Shown here one piece after another: positions 7,232 to 14,331 of a DNA stretch of 14,536 nt (positions within the stretch are counted from its first letter, which is position 1; every line of letters begins with the position of its first letter). The position numbers and the translations under genes were made by a program. The stretch covers positions 1 to 14,536 of the forward strand of contig JACQDG010000038.1 in assembly GCA_016201185.1 (NCBI GenBank), read 5' to 3'. Origin of the DNA: Acidobacteriota bacterium (GTDB lineage Bacteria; Acidobacteriota; Terriglobia; Bryobacterales; JACQDG01). The notes beneath the pieces were generated by a model that made no database searches, was not told where the DNA came from, and saw only the letters and a list, made by a program, of their open reading frames with translations.

Positions 7232-8022
7232 TACACGATCCCCTTTACCAGCCCGCCATCAATGGCGGTACTTGTGCCGGTCACATAACCGGCCTTTTCG
7301 GAGCAGAGAAAGGCCACGACAGCGGCGAACTCTTCGGGCCGCCCCAGGCGCCCAAGCGGGATGTGTTGCTGCCAACGCGCCACGATCTCGTCGGGGGAAA
7401 CGCCCTGGGCGGCGGCCAGGGTGGCGGCCAGGTCGGTCAGGCGGTCGGTGGCGGTGTAGCCGGGGCAGACGTTGTTGATCAAGATGTTATCGCGGGCGTA
7501 TTCGTTGGCCAGGCTTTTCACCAGGCCGGCGACTCCGGCGCGGACAGCGTTGGAGAGAATCAGGCCGTCGACCGGCTGCTTGACCGTGACCGAGGTGATG
7601 GTGACAATGCGGCCCCACTTCTGCCGTTGCATGCGAGGGAGCAGCTCGCGCACCAGGTGCACTGTGCTCATAAAATTCAATTCAAACGCCATTCGCCACT
7701 CATCGAGCTTGGTCTCGGCAAAGGATGTAGAAGGCGGACCCCCCGCATTGGCAACACCGATATGGACGGCGCCAAAGCGGTCCACGGTTGCACCGACGAA
7801 GCTTTTTACAGCCTCGGCGTCGGTCAGGTCCGTGGCGCGGTGGAAAACCGGCACTCCCCACCGCTGCTGGATTTGATCAGCCGTGGCCGCTAACGTATTT
7901 TCGTTTCTGGCACATAGCGCCAGGGATGCGCCCTCAGCCGCCAGGGCCTCGGCCACCGCGCGGCCCAAACCCCGGCTGGAAGCGGCCACCACGGCCACTC
8001 GATTTCGTATTCCTAAATCCAT
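7231..8022 (-). CDS. Short-chain dehydrogenase/reductase (SDR) with non-canonical active site
   Basis: 263 residues, the usual length for a classical SDR. The Rossmann-fold dinucleotide site is present as A13-ASSRGLG-20 (family TGxxxGxG), followed by CARNENTLAA with an arginine typical of NADP(H) use, D65 in TDLTDAE, and NAGG at 92-95. Ser144 of TITSVT holds the position of the catalytic serine, but the tyrosine and lysine of YxxxK are replaced by Ser157 and Arg161 in LSNAVR. The C-terminal half has PGYTATDR and the closing GYVTGTSTAIDGGL typical of the family. It would reduce or oxidise a small carbonyl or alcohol compound in the cytoplasm, if active. It lies 18 bases after the cupin gene and its TAG stop overlaps the GTG start of the propeller gene, so all three are probably one operon. 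FabG-like annotation would be over-specific. Confidence 0.9.
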   Translation of the reverse strand: MDLGIRNRVAVVAASSRGLGRAVAEALAAEGASLALCARNENTLAATADQIQQRWGVPVFHRATDLTDAEAVKSFVGATVDRFGAVHIGVANAGGPPSTSFAETKLDEWRMAFELNFMSTVHLVRELLPRMQRQKWGRIVTITSVTVKQPVDGLILSNAVRAGVAGLVKSLANEYARDNILINNVCPGYTATDRLTDLAATLAAAQGVSPDEIVARWQQHIPLGRLGRPEEFAAVVAFLCSEKAGYVTGTSTAIDGGLVKGIV

Positions 8023-8040
8023 AGAAATCTTCGAGCGGCG

Positions 8041-8262
8041 CTAACCCCGCAGGTAGGCATCGTCTCCCCGGAGCCAGTCTTCACGGATGGGATCGAAAAC
8101 ATCGAGGCAGACGGTATCCTCCAGCGCTTCGGCCATATGCGGAACGCCGGGGGGAATGTGGAGCAGCTCACCGGTTGAAATGATCCGCTCCTGGCCGCCA
8201 ACCTCGAAGCGCATCCGTCCTTCGAGCACATTGCTCATCTGCTCGTTCTCATGGCTATGCAT
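8041..8262 (-). CDS. Small cupin-domain protein, apparently lacking its N-terminus
   Basis: 73 residues from the ATG at 8262, starting MHSHENEQMSNVLEG. Both cupin motifs are visible: HSH followed by E and Q (H2, H4, E7) as metal ligands, and GELLHIPPGVPHMAEA with the second-motif histidine. The tail DPIREDWLRGDDAYLRG is typical of a family of about 110 residues often paired with SDR genes. Homologues as I recall them have about 35 further N-terminal residues before the HSH. Here the frame continues upstream as VKRAGRG and then meets a TAA at 8284-8286, and no other upstream frame supplies the missing strands. It may therefore be a truncated relic, or a short functional cupin. It is the first gene of the minus-strand operon, 18 bases before the SDR gene. 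Confidence 0.6.
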   Translation of the reverse strand: MHSHENEQMSNVLEGRMRFEVGGQERIISTGELLHIPPGVPHMAEALEDTVCLDVFDPIREDWLRGDDAYLRG

Positions 8263-8268
8263 CCCTCT

Positions 8269-8300
8269 GCCCGCTCTCTTAACTTAGGGACTCAGCGGGC
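8269..8300. repeat. Inverted repeat at the 5' end of the cupin gene
   Basis: GCCCGCT at 8269-8275 pairs perfectly with AGCGGGC at 8294-8300 around an 18-base loop. It lies just upstream of the cupin start and covers the in-frame TAA at 8284-8286. It could be a leader hairpin, an operator or a remnant of a deletion event; a chance repeat in GC-rich DNA cannot be excluded. A direct repeat GCATCCC flanks it at 8259-8265 and 8299-8305. Confidence 0.3.
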
Positions 8301-8320
8301 ATCCCAGCTCGGACGCGGGT

Positions 8321-8348
8321 TTGTCGGCGGGATTGCATATTGTATCAT
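8321..8348 (+). promoter_or_regulatory. Candidate promoter for the rfbACB-glycosyltransferase cluster
   Basis: TTGTCG at 8321-8326 (4 of 6) and TATCAT at 8343-8348 (5 of 6) are separated by 16 bases, placing the start of transcription near 8355 and a leader of about 50 bases before the rfbA ATG at 8406. The opposite strand has TACAAT overlapping the same place (8344 down to 8339) but no good -35 box for the cupin operon. This is a consensus match only. Confidence 0.35.
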
Positions 8349-8405
8349 GAAGAAGTTTATGACTTGCGGGCGGCCGGGTACGCCGGATCATAACGGGGTG
8401 CGGGC

Positions 8406-9173
8406 ATGAAGGGTGTCGTCCTGGCCGGCGGCATCGGGAGCCGGCTCCATCCCTTGACGAAAATCACCAACAAGCATCTGCTCCCCATTTACAACAAGCC
8501 GATGATCTTCTACCCGATTGAGACCCTGGTCAATGCCGGCATCCGGGACATCCTGATCGTGACGGGGGGCAAGAACTCCGGGGATTTTCTGCGGCTGCTG
8601 GCTAACGGCAAAGAATTCGGCCTGAAGCACCTGGACTACACCTACCAGGAAGGGGAGGGCGGGATCGCGGACGCGCTCTCGCTGGCGGAGCATTTTGCCG
8701 ACGGCGGCAAGCTGTGTGTGATCCTGGGTGACAACATTATCGAAGGCAACATCCGGCGGGCGGGTGATGATTTCCGGCGGCAAGAGCGGGGGGCCAAGAT
8801 TCTGCTCAAGGAGGTGGCCGACGCGGGGCGGTTCGGGGTGGCGGAAATCGACGGTGACCGCATTGTGAACATCGAAGAGAAGCCGAAGCACCCCCGGTCC
8901 AACCACGCCGTGACGGGGATCTATTTCTACGACGCGACGGTGTTCGAGAAGATCAAGCACTTGAAACCCTCAGGCCGGGGGGAGCTAGAGATCACGGACG
9001 TCAACAACGCCTACATCCGGGAAGGCGGCATGACCTACGATTTCCTGGGGGGGTGGTGGACCGACGCCGGCACCTTCGATTCGCTGCTGCGGGCCGCCAA
9101 CCTGGTGGCGGAGAATGGCGCCAACAGAGCGCCGGAGGAGATCGCCGCTGCGACCCGGAGTGAAGGGAAGTGA
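8406..9173 (+). CDS. rfbA: Glucose-1-phosphate thymidylyltransferase (short form)
   Basis: 255 residues. Joins glucose 1-phosphate and dTTP to give dTDP-glucose, the first step of dTDP-rhamnose synthesis in the cytoplasm. The nucleotide-binding signature GGIGSRLHPLT lies at residues 8-18, followed by NKHLLPIYNKPMIFYP. QEGEGGIADAL (81-91) and LGDN (108-111, with the metal-binding aspartate) follow, then the sugar-phosphate lysine region IEEKPKHP (157-163) and WWTDAGTFDSLL (217-228). It is shorter than the roughly 290-residue RmlA of enterobacteria and lacks that C-terminal extension, like the short thymidylyltransferases of other phyla; some of these accept other sugar phosphates. The neighbours rfbC and rfbB support the call. 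The rfbC start overlaps its stop by four bases (GTGA). The ribosome-binding site is weak. Confidence 0.92.
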   Translation: MKGVVLAGGIGSRLHPLTKITNKHLLPIYNKPMIFYPIETLVNAGIRDILIVTGGKNSGDFLRLLANGKEFGLKHLDYTYQEGEGGIADALSLAEHFADGGKLCVILGDNIIEGNIRRAGDDFRRQERGAKILLKEVADAGRFGVAEIDGDRIVNIEEKPKHPRSNHAVTGIYFYDATVFEKIKHLKPSGRGELEITDVNNAYIREGGMTYDFLGGWWTDAGTFDSLLRAANLVAENGANRAPEEIAAATRSEGK

Positions 9174-9763
9174 GCGGCGTGGCCAGGGCCGGGGCCGAAT
9201 CCTCGCGGCTGCTGGGGGAGCGAAACGGGGTGCGGCTCGAGATCCGGCCCCGGGCGGAACGCAACATCGGCAGCCTGATCCGCGAGCCCGGTTCTCCCGA
9301 TCTGATCGCGGGGGTGCGCATCGAGCCGCTGCGGTTGTGGCCGGACGATCGCGGCTATTTCCTGGAAGTGATGCGGCGGGGCCGGGGATTGACCGCCGGA
9401 GTGGACACCGCAAGTCTTCAGGTCTCCTGCGCCCTCAGTTACGCGGGCACGATCAAAGCTCTGCACTACCACTTCGAGCAGACCGACCTCTGGGTTCCGG
9501 TGGAAGGGCAGTTCCAGGTTTGCCTGTTCGATCTGCGGGCCGGCTCGCCCAGCTTTGGCGCCTGCAACACGCTTTTCGCGGGCACATTACAACCGTGGCA
9601 AATCCTGATCCCGCCCGGGGTCGGCCACGGCTACAAGGTCATCGGGCCGCAGTCCGCCGTACTGGTTTACGTCACCGACCGTTTCTACAACCCCGACGAC
9701 GAGGGGCGGATCCCTTACAACGATCCGGGCGTGAACTATGACTGGGAGATGCAGCATAAGTGA
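9170..9763 (+). CDS. rfbC: dTDP-4-dehydrorhamnose 3,5-epimerase-like protein
   Basis: 197 residues. A cupin-fold epimerase expected to convert dTDP-4-keto-6-deoxyglucose to dTDP-4-keto-L-rhamnose. RGYFLEVMR (61-69), the IKALHYHFEQTDLWVPVEG block (95-113) with the catalytic-type histidine His99, the FDLRAGSPSFG strand, IPPGVGHGYKVIG (147-159) and YVTDRFYNPDDEGRIPYNDP (167-186) follow the family order. The HYH-x-x-QTD form differs from the classical LRGLHYQ...QxKL of enterobacterial RmlC and matches an alternative subgroup, so the exact product is less certain. About 48 extra N-terminal residues precede the fold. The GTG at 9170 overlaps the rfbA stop, with GGAG at 9157-9160; later in-frame GTG codons (9230, 9314) are alternatives that would remove most of the extension. 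Confidence 0.85.
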   Translation: MSGVARAGAESSRLLGERNGVRLEIRPRAERNIGSLIREPGSPDLIAGVRIEPLRLWPDDRGYFLEVMRRGRGLTAGVDTASLQVSCALSYAGTIKALHYHFEQTDLWVPVEGQFQVCLFDLRAGSPSFGACNTLFAGTLQPWQILIPPGVGHGYKVIGPQSAVLVYVTDRFYNPDDEGRIPYNDPGVNYDWEMQHK

Positions 9764-9781
9764 GGAACGGCGGCGGATAGC

Positions 9782-10813
9782 ATGCGCCTACTGATCACCG
9801 GCGGGGCGGGATTCATCGGGTCTAATTTCATCCGCTATTACCTCGCCCGGCATCCCGAGGATTCCATCGTCAATCTCGACAAGCTGACTTACGCAGGCAA
9901 TTTGGAAAACCTGGCGGAGGTCGAAGGGCGGCCGGCATACCGGTTTGTGAAGGGCGATATTTGCGATGCGACGCTGGTGGTGCGGCTGCTGGCCGAGGAG
10001 CGGCCGCAGGTGGTGGTGCACTTTGCCGCCGAATCCCACGTGGACCGCAGCATCCTGGCCCCCAGCCCGGCGTTTGAAACCAACCTCCACGGGACTTTCA
10101 CGCTGCTGGAGGCGGCGCGGCAGTACAAGGTCGAGCGCTTCGTGCACATCTCGACTGATGAGGTCTACGGGAGCCTCGCCGAGCCGCTCGAGGCGGACGA
10201 GAATTTCCCGCTGCGCCCCGGCAGTCCTTATTCGGCGGCCAAGGCGGGGTCTGACCTGCTGGCTTTGTCCTTTTACACGACCTACGGCGTGCCGGCGGTG
10301 GTGACGCGAGCGTCGAACAACTACGGCCCCTACCAGTTCCCGGAAAAGTTCATTCCCCTGATGATTACCAACGCGCTCGAGAACTGGCCGCTGCCGATTT
10401 ACGGCGACGGGCGGCAGGTGAGGGACTGGCTGTTTGTGGAGGACCATTGCGCGGCCATTGAGGCGGTGGTGGAGCGGGGCCGCGCCGGGGAGATTTACAA
10501 CATCGGCGGCAACTGCTCCTGGGAAAACCTGAGCGTGGCGCGGGAAATCCTGCGCCTGACGGGCCGGCCGGAGAGCCTGCTCGCATCCGTGGTGGACCGG
10601 CCCGGCCACGACCGCCGCTATGCGCTTTCCTCGGCGAAAATCGAGCGGGAGTTGGGATGGACGCCGCGGGTGGAGTTTGCCGAGGGACTGGCCCGCACCA
10701 TCGAGTGGTACCGCTCCCACGACGGCTGGGTAAAGCGGGTGAAGGGCGGCGATTACCGGCTCTACTACCAGCAGCACTATGAGAACCGCGAGCAGACTTT
10801 CTCGCGGCTGTAA
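9782..10813 (+). CDS. rfbB: dTDP-glucose 4,6-dehydratase
   Basis: 343 residues, the normal family length. Converts dTDP-glucose to dTDP-4-keto-6-deoxyglucose using tightly bound NAD. The Rossmann glycine motif GGAGFIG is at 7-13, DKLTYAGN at 33-40, and HFAAESHVDRS at 80-90. The catalytic STDEVYG is at 124-130 (Thr125, Asp126, Glu127), with YSAAK at 150-154 (Tyr150, Lys154). SNNYGPYQFPEKFIPL and YGDGRQVRDWLFVEDH complete the signature. All catalytic residues of the RmlB family are present. It begins 18 bases after rfbC. The usual fourth gene, rfbD, does not follow: the next gene is a glycosyltransferase after a short repeat. Confidence 0.96.
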   Translation: MRLLITGGAGFIGSNFIRYYLARHPEDSIVNLDKLTYAGNLENLAEVEGRPAYRFVKGDICDATLVVRLLAEERPQVVVHFAAESHVDRSILAPSPAFETNLHGTFTLLEAARQYKVERFVHISTDEVYGSLAEPLEADENFPLRPGSPYSAAKAGSDLLALSFYTTYGVPAVVTRASNNYGPYQFPEKFIPLMITNALENWPLPIYGDGRQVRDWLFVEDHCAAIEAVVERGRAGEIYNIGGNCSWENLSVAREILRLTGRPESLLASVVDRPGHDRRYALSSAKIERELGWTPRVEFAEGLARTIEWYRSHDGWVKRVKGGDYRLYYQQHYENREQTFSRL

Positions 10814-10826
10814 AACCAAATGAAAC

Positions 10827-10856
10827 CGCAGATGAACGCCGATAAACGCCGATCAA
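10827..10856. repeat. Three tandem decamers abutting a TTG start
   Basis: CGCAGATGAA (10827-10836), CGCCGATAAA (10837-10846) and CGCCGATCAA (10847-10856) are consecutive ten-base units. They fill most of the gap between the rfbB stop (10813) and the TTG start at 10858, leaving no recognisable ribosome-binding site. The core GATAAACGC-GAT recurs at 7204-7226. The sequence resembles short dispersed intergenic repeats that I recall from acidobacterial and other environmental genomes; that recollection was not checked. Confidence 0.6.
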
Positions 10857-10857
10857 C

Positions 10858-11952
10858 TTGCGAATTGCTATTGATGCCACGCCGCTGACGGTGGAGAGCG
10901 GCGGGATTACCCGCTACACGGCCGAGCTGGCCTCGGCCCTGGCCGCTGAATTTCCCGAAGACGAATACTGGCTGGTTTCCGATCAGGAGTGGAAAGATGG
11001 GCCGGCCGCGCAGAACCTGCATCGAGGCGGGCGGCCCGGAAGCTGGGTCGCGCGGCGATGGTGGCTGGCTGGGCTGCCGCTGGAGCTTGCCCGCCGCCAC
11101 GTCGATGTGTTCCATGGGACTGACTTTGCCGTGCCGTACCTGCCGCTGCGGCCGTCGGTACTTACGCTGCACGACCTTTCACCCTGGGCGGAGGGCCAGC
11201 GAAGGACGGGTGCCGCAGAGCGGGTCCGGCGTCGGACGCCGTATCTGCTGCGCCGGGCCACGATGATCATCACGCCCACGGAAGCGATCCGGCGGGAGGC
11301 GGCGCGCTACTTTGAGCTGCCGCTCGCGCGCATGGCGGCCGTGCCCCTGGCCGCAGGCTGGCAGTTTCGCCCATGTCCGGAGGCGGAGACGGCGGCGGCT
11401 CTGGCCCGGCTCGGCATTACGATTCCATACTTATTATGCATAGGTACAAAAGAGAGACGGAAAAACCTGCCGCGGCTCATCGAAACATGGCGGGAAGTCC
11501 GGAAGCGCCAGCCGCAGTTGGGCCTGGTGCTGGCGGGCCGCGCGTGTGCGGAAGAGTCGCAAGTGTTAAATCTTTCAACAGAGCCAGGGTTGTCGATCTT
11601 GGGGTTCCTGCCCGATCAGGATATCGCGACATTGATGTCCGGGGCCGCGCTATTTGTTTATCCGTCGCTTTATGAAGGCTTTGGACTGCCGGTGCTGGAG
11701 GCGATGCAGACGGGGACACCAGTGGTGATTTCCCGGGACGCGGCCCTACTCGAGGTGGCGGGGGACGCCGCCGCTGCTGTAGATGCAGAATCCTCTGCCG
11801 CTATGGCCCGAGCAATTGTAGAATTAATGGAGAACCCCGCACGGCGGTTAGAGTTGAGGGAGCGCGGGCTCCGGCGGGCGGCGCAATTCTCTTGGCGCCA
11901 AACGGCGGCGACGACCCGTGAGATCTATGTCGAAGCTCTCCGGCGGTTCTGA
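10858..11952 (+). CDS. GT4-family glycosyltransferase (mannosyltransferase-like)
   Basis: 364 residues with a GT-B fold of the GT4 group. The N-terminal domain starts directly with the first beta strand (RIAIDATPL) and the acceptor-side loop GGITRYTAEL at 15-24. HGTDF (86-90), TLHDLSPW (103-110) and ITPTEAIRREA (138-148) are the usual middle landmarks. The nucleotide-sugar domain holds CIGTKERRKNLPRLI (194-208) with the diphosphate-binding Arg/Lys. LYEGFGLPVLEAM (271-283) includes the E-x7-E pair E273 and E281. The pattern resembles WbaZ/MtfB-type mannosyltransferases, but donor and acceptor cannot be deduced. The start is TTG: an in-frame TAA lies at 10843-10845 and no later codon would keep the first strand. 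The initiation region is a tandem repeat. The next gene overlaps its 3' end by 26 bases. Confidence 0.9.
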   Translation: MRIAIDATPLTVESGGITRYTAELASALAAEFPEDEYWLVSDQEWKDGPAAQNLHRGGRPGSWVARRWWLAGLPLELARRHVDVFHGTDFAVPYLPLRPSVLTLHDLSPWAEGQRRTGAAERVRRRTPYLLRRATMIITPTEAIRREAARYFELPLARMAAVPLAAGWQFRPCPEAETAAALARLGITIPYLLCIGTKERRKNLPRLIETWREVRKRQPQLGLVLAGRACAEESQVLNLSTEPGLSILGFLPDQDIATLMSGAALFVYPSLYEGFGLPVLEAMQTGTPVVISRDAALLEVAGDAAAAVDAESSAAMARAIVELMENPARRLELRERGLRRAAQFSWRQTAATTREIYVEALRRF

Positions 11953-13177
11953 GTGGGCGTTGCTGCTGGCCCCGGAACCGCCTTATCCGCCGGCGGGCGG
12001 CGGGGCCATCAGGACGGCCAGCATCCTGCATTTTTTGGCCTCGCGATTCCGCGTCCACCTGGTGACATTCACGGTGGGGGATGGTTCCCCTCCCGGGACG
12101 GGCCTGCCCGCAGGCCTAGTCGCCCAGTTGGACTGGGTTCGACTCCCGGTCCACAGCAGAAGTGTTTTCGCGCGGGCTCTGCGGAACGCAGGGCGGCTGC
12201 TGCGCGGGGTATTGCCCCTATCCGATCGTTTTTGCGGGCCGGAGGGCCGGGAGCAGGTGGCACGGGCCGTATCAGGACGGTCTTACGAGCTGGCGGTGGT
12301 GGAGCATTTTTGGTGCGCCTCCTACGGCGAGACTTTGCGGCGGCACGCGGGGTTTGTGGTACTGGACATGCACAACATCGAGTCGGCGCTGCACGCCCGT
12401 TGCGCCCGCGCGGAAACCGGGCCTGTTCGCTGGATGCACGCGGCTTTCGCCGGGCGGGCGCTGGAGCAGGAGCGGAAATGGGCGCCGCGGTTCGACCTGG
12501 TCCTGACGGCCTCGGAAGCCGATCGGCGCCTTCTCGAGGGGATCGCGCCGCAAGCCCGGACGGTGGTCTATCCCAACGCCGTTCCTTTGCGCCTCCCTGG
12601 GGAAGGGGAGGAGGAGCACTGCATAGCGTTTTCCGGCAACCTGGAGTATCATCCCAACCGCTCCGCCGTCCGATATTTTTCCCGGGAGGTCTGGCCCCGC
12701 TTACGGCGGCGGGATGCGCGCTTGCGCTGGCGGCTGATCGGCCGGAATGAATGGGCCGTGCGCCGCTGGACGGCCGGCGACCCGAGTATTGAAACGACAG
12801 GGCCGGTAGAGGACTCGCTGGCGGAACTGGCGCGGGTAAAGGTAGTGGTGGCGCCGCTGCTCGCCGGCAGCGGGACCCGGGTGAAGATTCTGGAAGCCTG
12901 GGCGGCCGGCCGCGCTGTTGTTTCCACCCGCTTGGGGGCGGAAGGCCTCCCGGCCGCCGACGAAGAAAACCTGCTGCTGGCCGATTCGCCTGCCGAGATG
13001 GAGCAAGCCGTGTGGAGGCTGCTCGGGGATGCGGAGTTGCGCCGGCGCCTGGGGCAGGCCGGCCGGCGGGTCGTCGAACAGCAGCTCTCGTGGCCGGCAG
13101 TGTGGCGGGGGCTGGAGCAAAATCTTGCGGAATGTCTTCCCAGTTTCGGGCCTGCTAAGATTGGATCTGACGCTTGA
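11927..13177 (+). CDS. Glycosyltransferase, GT4-like
   Basis: 416 residues from the ATG at 11927; a GTG at 11918 in the same frame would add three residues. Begins inside the preceding gene, whose stop is at 11950-11952, so translation is probably coupled. The N-terminal strand ALLLAPEPPYPPAGGGAIRT (11-30) has the glycine-rich loop of GT-B enzymes. LDMHNIESALHARCA (146-160) and VVYPNAVPLRL lead into the C-terminal domain, which begins IAFSGNLEYHPNRSAVRYF (233-251). GSGTRVKILEAWAAGRAVVST (315-335 region) is the donor-site motif, with Glu323 as its clear acidic residue. The architecture resembles glycosyltransferases of exopolysaccharide loci, including those associated with PEP-CTERM systems, though no such genes are seen here. 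Its stop TGA shares one base with the next ATG. Confidence 0.88.
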   Translation: MSKLSGGSEWALLLAPEPPYPPAGGGAIRTASILHFLASRFRVHLVTFTVGDGSPPGTGLPAGLVAQLDWVRLPVHSRSVFARALRNAGRLLRGVLPLSDRFCGPEGREQVARAVSGRSYELAVVEHFWCASYGETLRRHAGFVVLDMHNIESALHARCARAETGPVRWMHAAFAGRALEQERKWAPRFDLVLTASEADRRLLEGIAPQARTVVYPNAVPLRLPGEGEEEHCIAFSGNLEYHPNRSAVRYFSREVWPRLRRRDARLRWRLIGRNEWAVRRWTAGDPSIETTGPVEDSLAELARVKVVVAPLLAGSGTRVKILEAWAAGRAVVSTRLGAEGLPAADEENLLLADSPAEMEQAVWRLLGDAELRRRLGQAGRRVVEQQLSWPAVWRGLEQNLAECLPSFGPAKIGSDA

Positions 13178-14331
13178 TGCGATTCTCTGTTGATGCGCAC
13201 GCGATCGGCCGGAGGTTGACAGGCAACGAGGTTTATATTCGCAGCCTGTTGAACGGCTTCGCCCAACTGAACCCCGACGCCGAGTTTTTGGCTTACGTTT
13301 CCGAGCCGGACGTGAATGGCTGGGTGCCCCCGGGCTTTGTGAAACGCCTGGTGGCGGGGAATCGCTACTGGCGGCTGGGCATCGATCTGGCCGTGCGCCT
13401 GCGGCGGGACCGGCCCGACCTGATCCACGTGCAGTACAACGGCCCGCTCCTCTGCCCGGTGCCGATGGTGGTGACGGTGCACGACGTCAGCTTCATCGAG
13501 CATCCGGAATATTTTCCGCCGGGCCAGGCCTGGCAACTGCGGCTCTCGACCGGCAACACGCTGCGGCGGGCGGCCAAGATTTTGACGATCAGCGAATTCA
13601 GTCGGCAGCGGCTGAGCCGCGCCTTCGGCCTGGACCCGGAGGAGATCGTGGTGACGCCTCTGGGGGCGCAGCAGCATTTCCGTCCCGGCAACCGCGCCCA
13701 GGCAATCGAGCGCGTGCGGCGAACGCTGGGCATCGACCGGCCATTTTTACTGACGGTGGGCGATCTGCAGCCGCGCAAGAACCAGCTTGGGTTGATCCGG
13801 GCGTATTGCGAGCTGGTGCGCAGCCACCCGCAGCTCCCCCATCTTCTGGTGCTGGCGGGCAAGGAGACCTGGTTTACGCCTCGCATTCGAGGGGAGGTCC
13901 GGCGCTCGGGCCTGGCGGAGCGCATCCGGTTGACGGGCTTCGTAGGCGAAGAGGACCTGGCCGCCTTGTATAGCGCAGCTGACTTGTTTGTGTTTCCTTC
14001 CTACTATGAGGGATTCGGCCTGCCGGTGATCGAGGCGATGGCCTGCGGGCGGGCGGTGATCTGCTCCAACACCAGCTCGCTGCCGGAGGTGGCCGACGCG
14101 GCCGCCATCTTGGTCGATCCTGGCTCGACCGCGGAGATCGTGCGGGCCATGCGGGACGTGCTGCTGGATGCGGAGCTGCGCGAGCGGCTGGAAAGACACA
14201 GCGTGCAGCGGGCCCGCCTGTTCAACTGGCGCGAAACGGCGCGCCGCACGCTCGAGGTCTACTACACCGTGGCCGAGGGACACCGCCGGAACCTCACCCC
14301 GGCGCCGGAGCCGGCGCGGGTGGCGCGCTGA
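13177..14331 (+). CDS. GT4-family glycosyltransferase
   Basis: 384 residues. The ATG at 13177 overlaps the preceding stop as TGATG; a TTG at 13174 in the same frame is less likely. The GT4 hallmarks are complete: RFSVDAHAIGRRLTGNEVYIRSLL (2-25) as first strand and acceptor loop, DLIHVQYNGPLLCP (81-94), VVTVHDVSFIEHPEYF (98-113), TISEFSRQRL (137-146), LTVGDLQPRKNQLGLIRAY (192-210) with the diphosphate-binding Arg-Lys, and YYEGFGLPVIEAMACGRAV (276-294) with E278 and E286. It is closely related in plan to the enzyme at 10858, suggesting an old duplication. It would transfer an activated sugar to a lipid-linked or nascent glycan at the inner face of the membrane; specificity is unknown. The C-terminal 20 residues are a Pro/Ala/Arg-rich tail. 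Its stop shares one base with the next start. Confidence 0.92.
   Translation: MRFSVDAHAIGRRLTGNEVYIRSLLNGFAQLNPDAEFLAYVSEPDVNGWVPPGFVKRLVAGNRYWRLGIDLAVRLRRDRPDLIHVQYNGPLLCPVPMVVTVHDVSFIEHPEYFPPGQAWQLRLSTGNTLRRAAKILTISEFSRQRLSRAFGLDPEEIVVTPLGAQQHFRPGNRAQAIERVRRTLGIDRPFLLTVGDLQPRKNQLGLIRAYCELVRSHPQLPHLLVLAGKETWFTPRIRGEVRRSGLAERIRLTGFVGEEDLAALYSAADLFVFPSYYEGFGLPVIEAMACGRAVICSNTSSLPEVADAAAILVDPGSTAEIVRAMRDVLLDAELRERLERHSVQRARLFNWRETARRTLEVYYTVAEGHRRNLTPAPEPARVAR

Noticed and set aside
9788..10819. 343-codon minus-strand open frame exactly opposite rfbB
   Set aside because: It mirrors rfbB codon by codon, and its translation is Arg/His/Val-rich with no recognisable fold.
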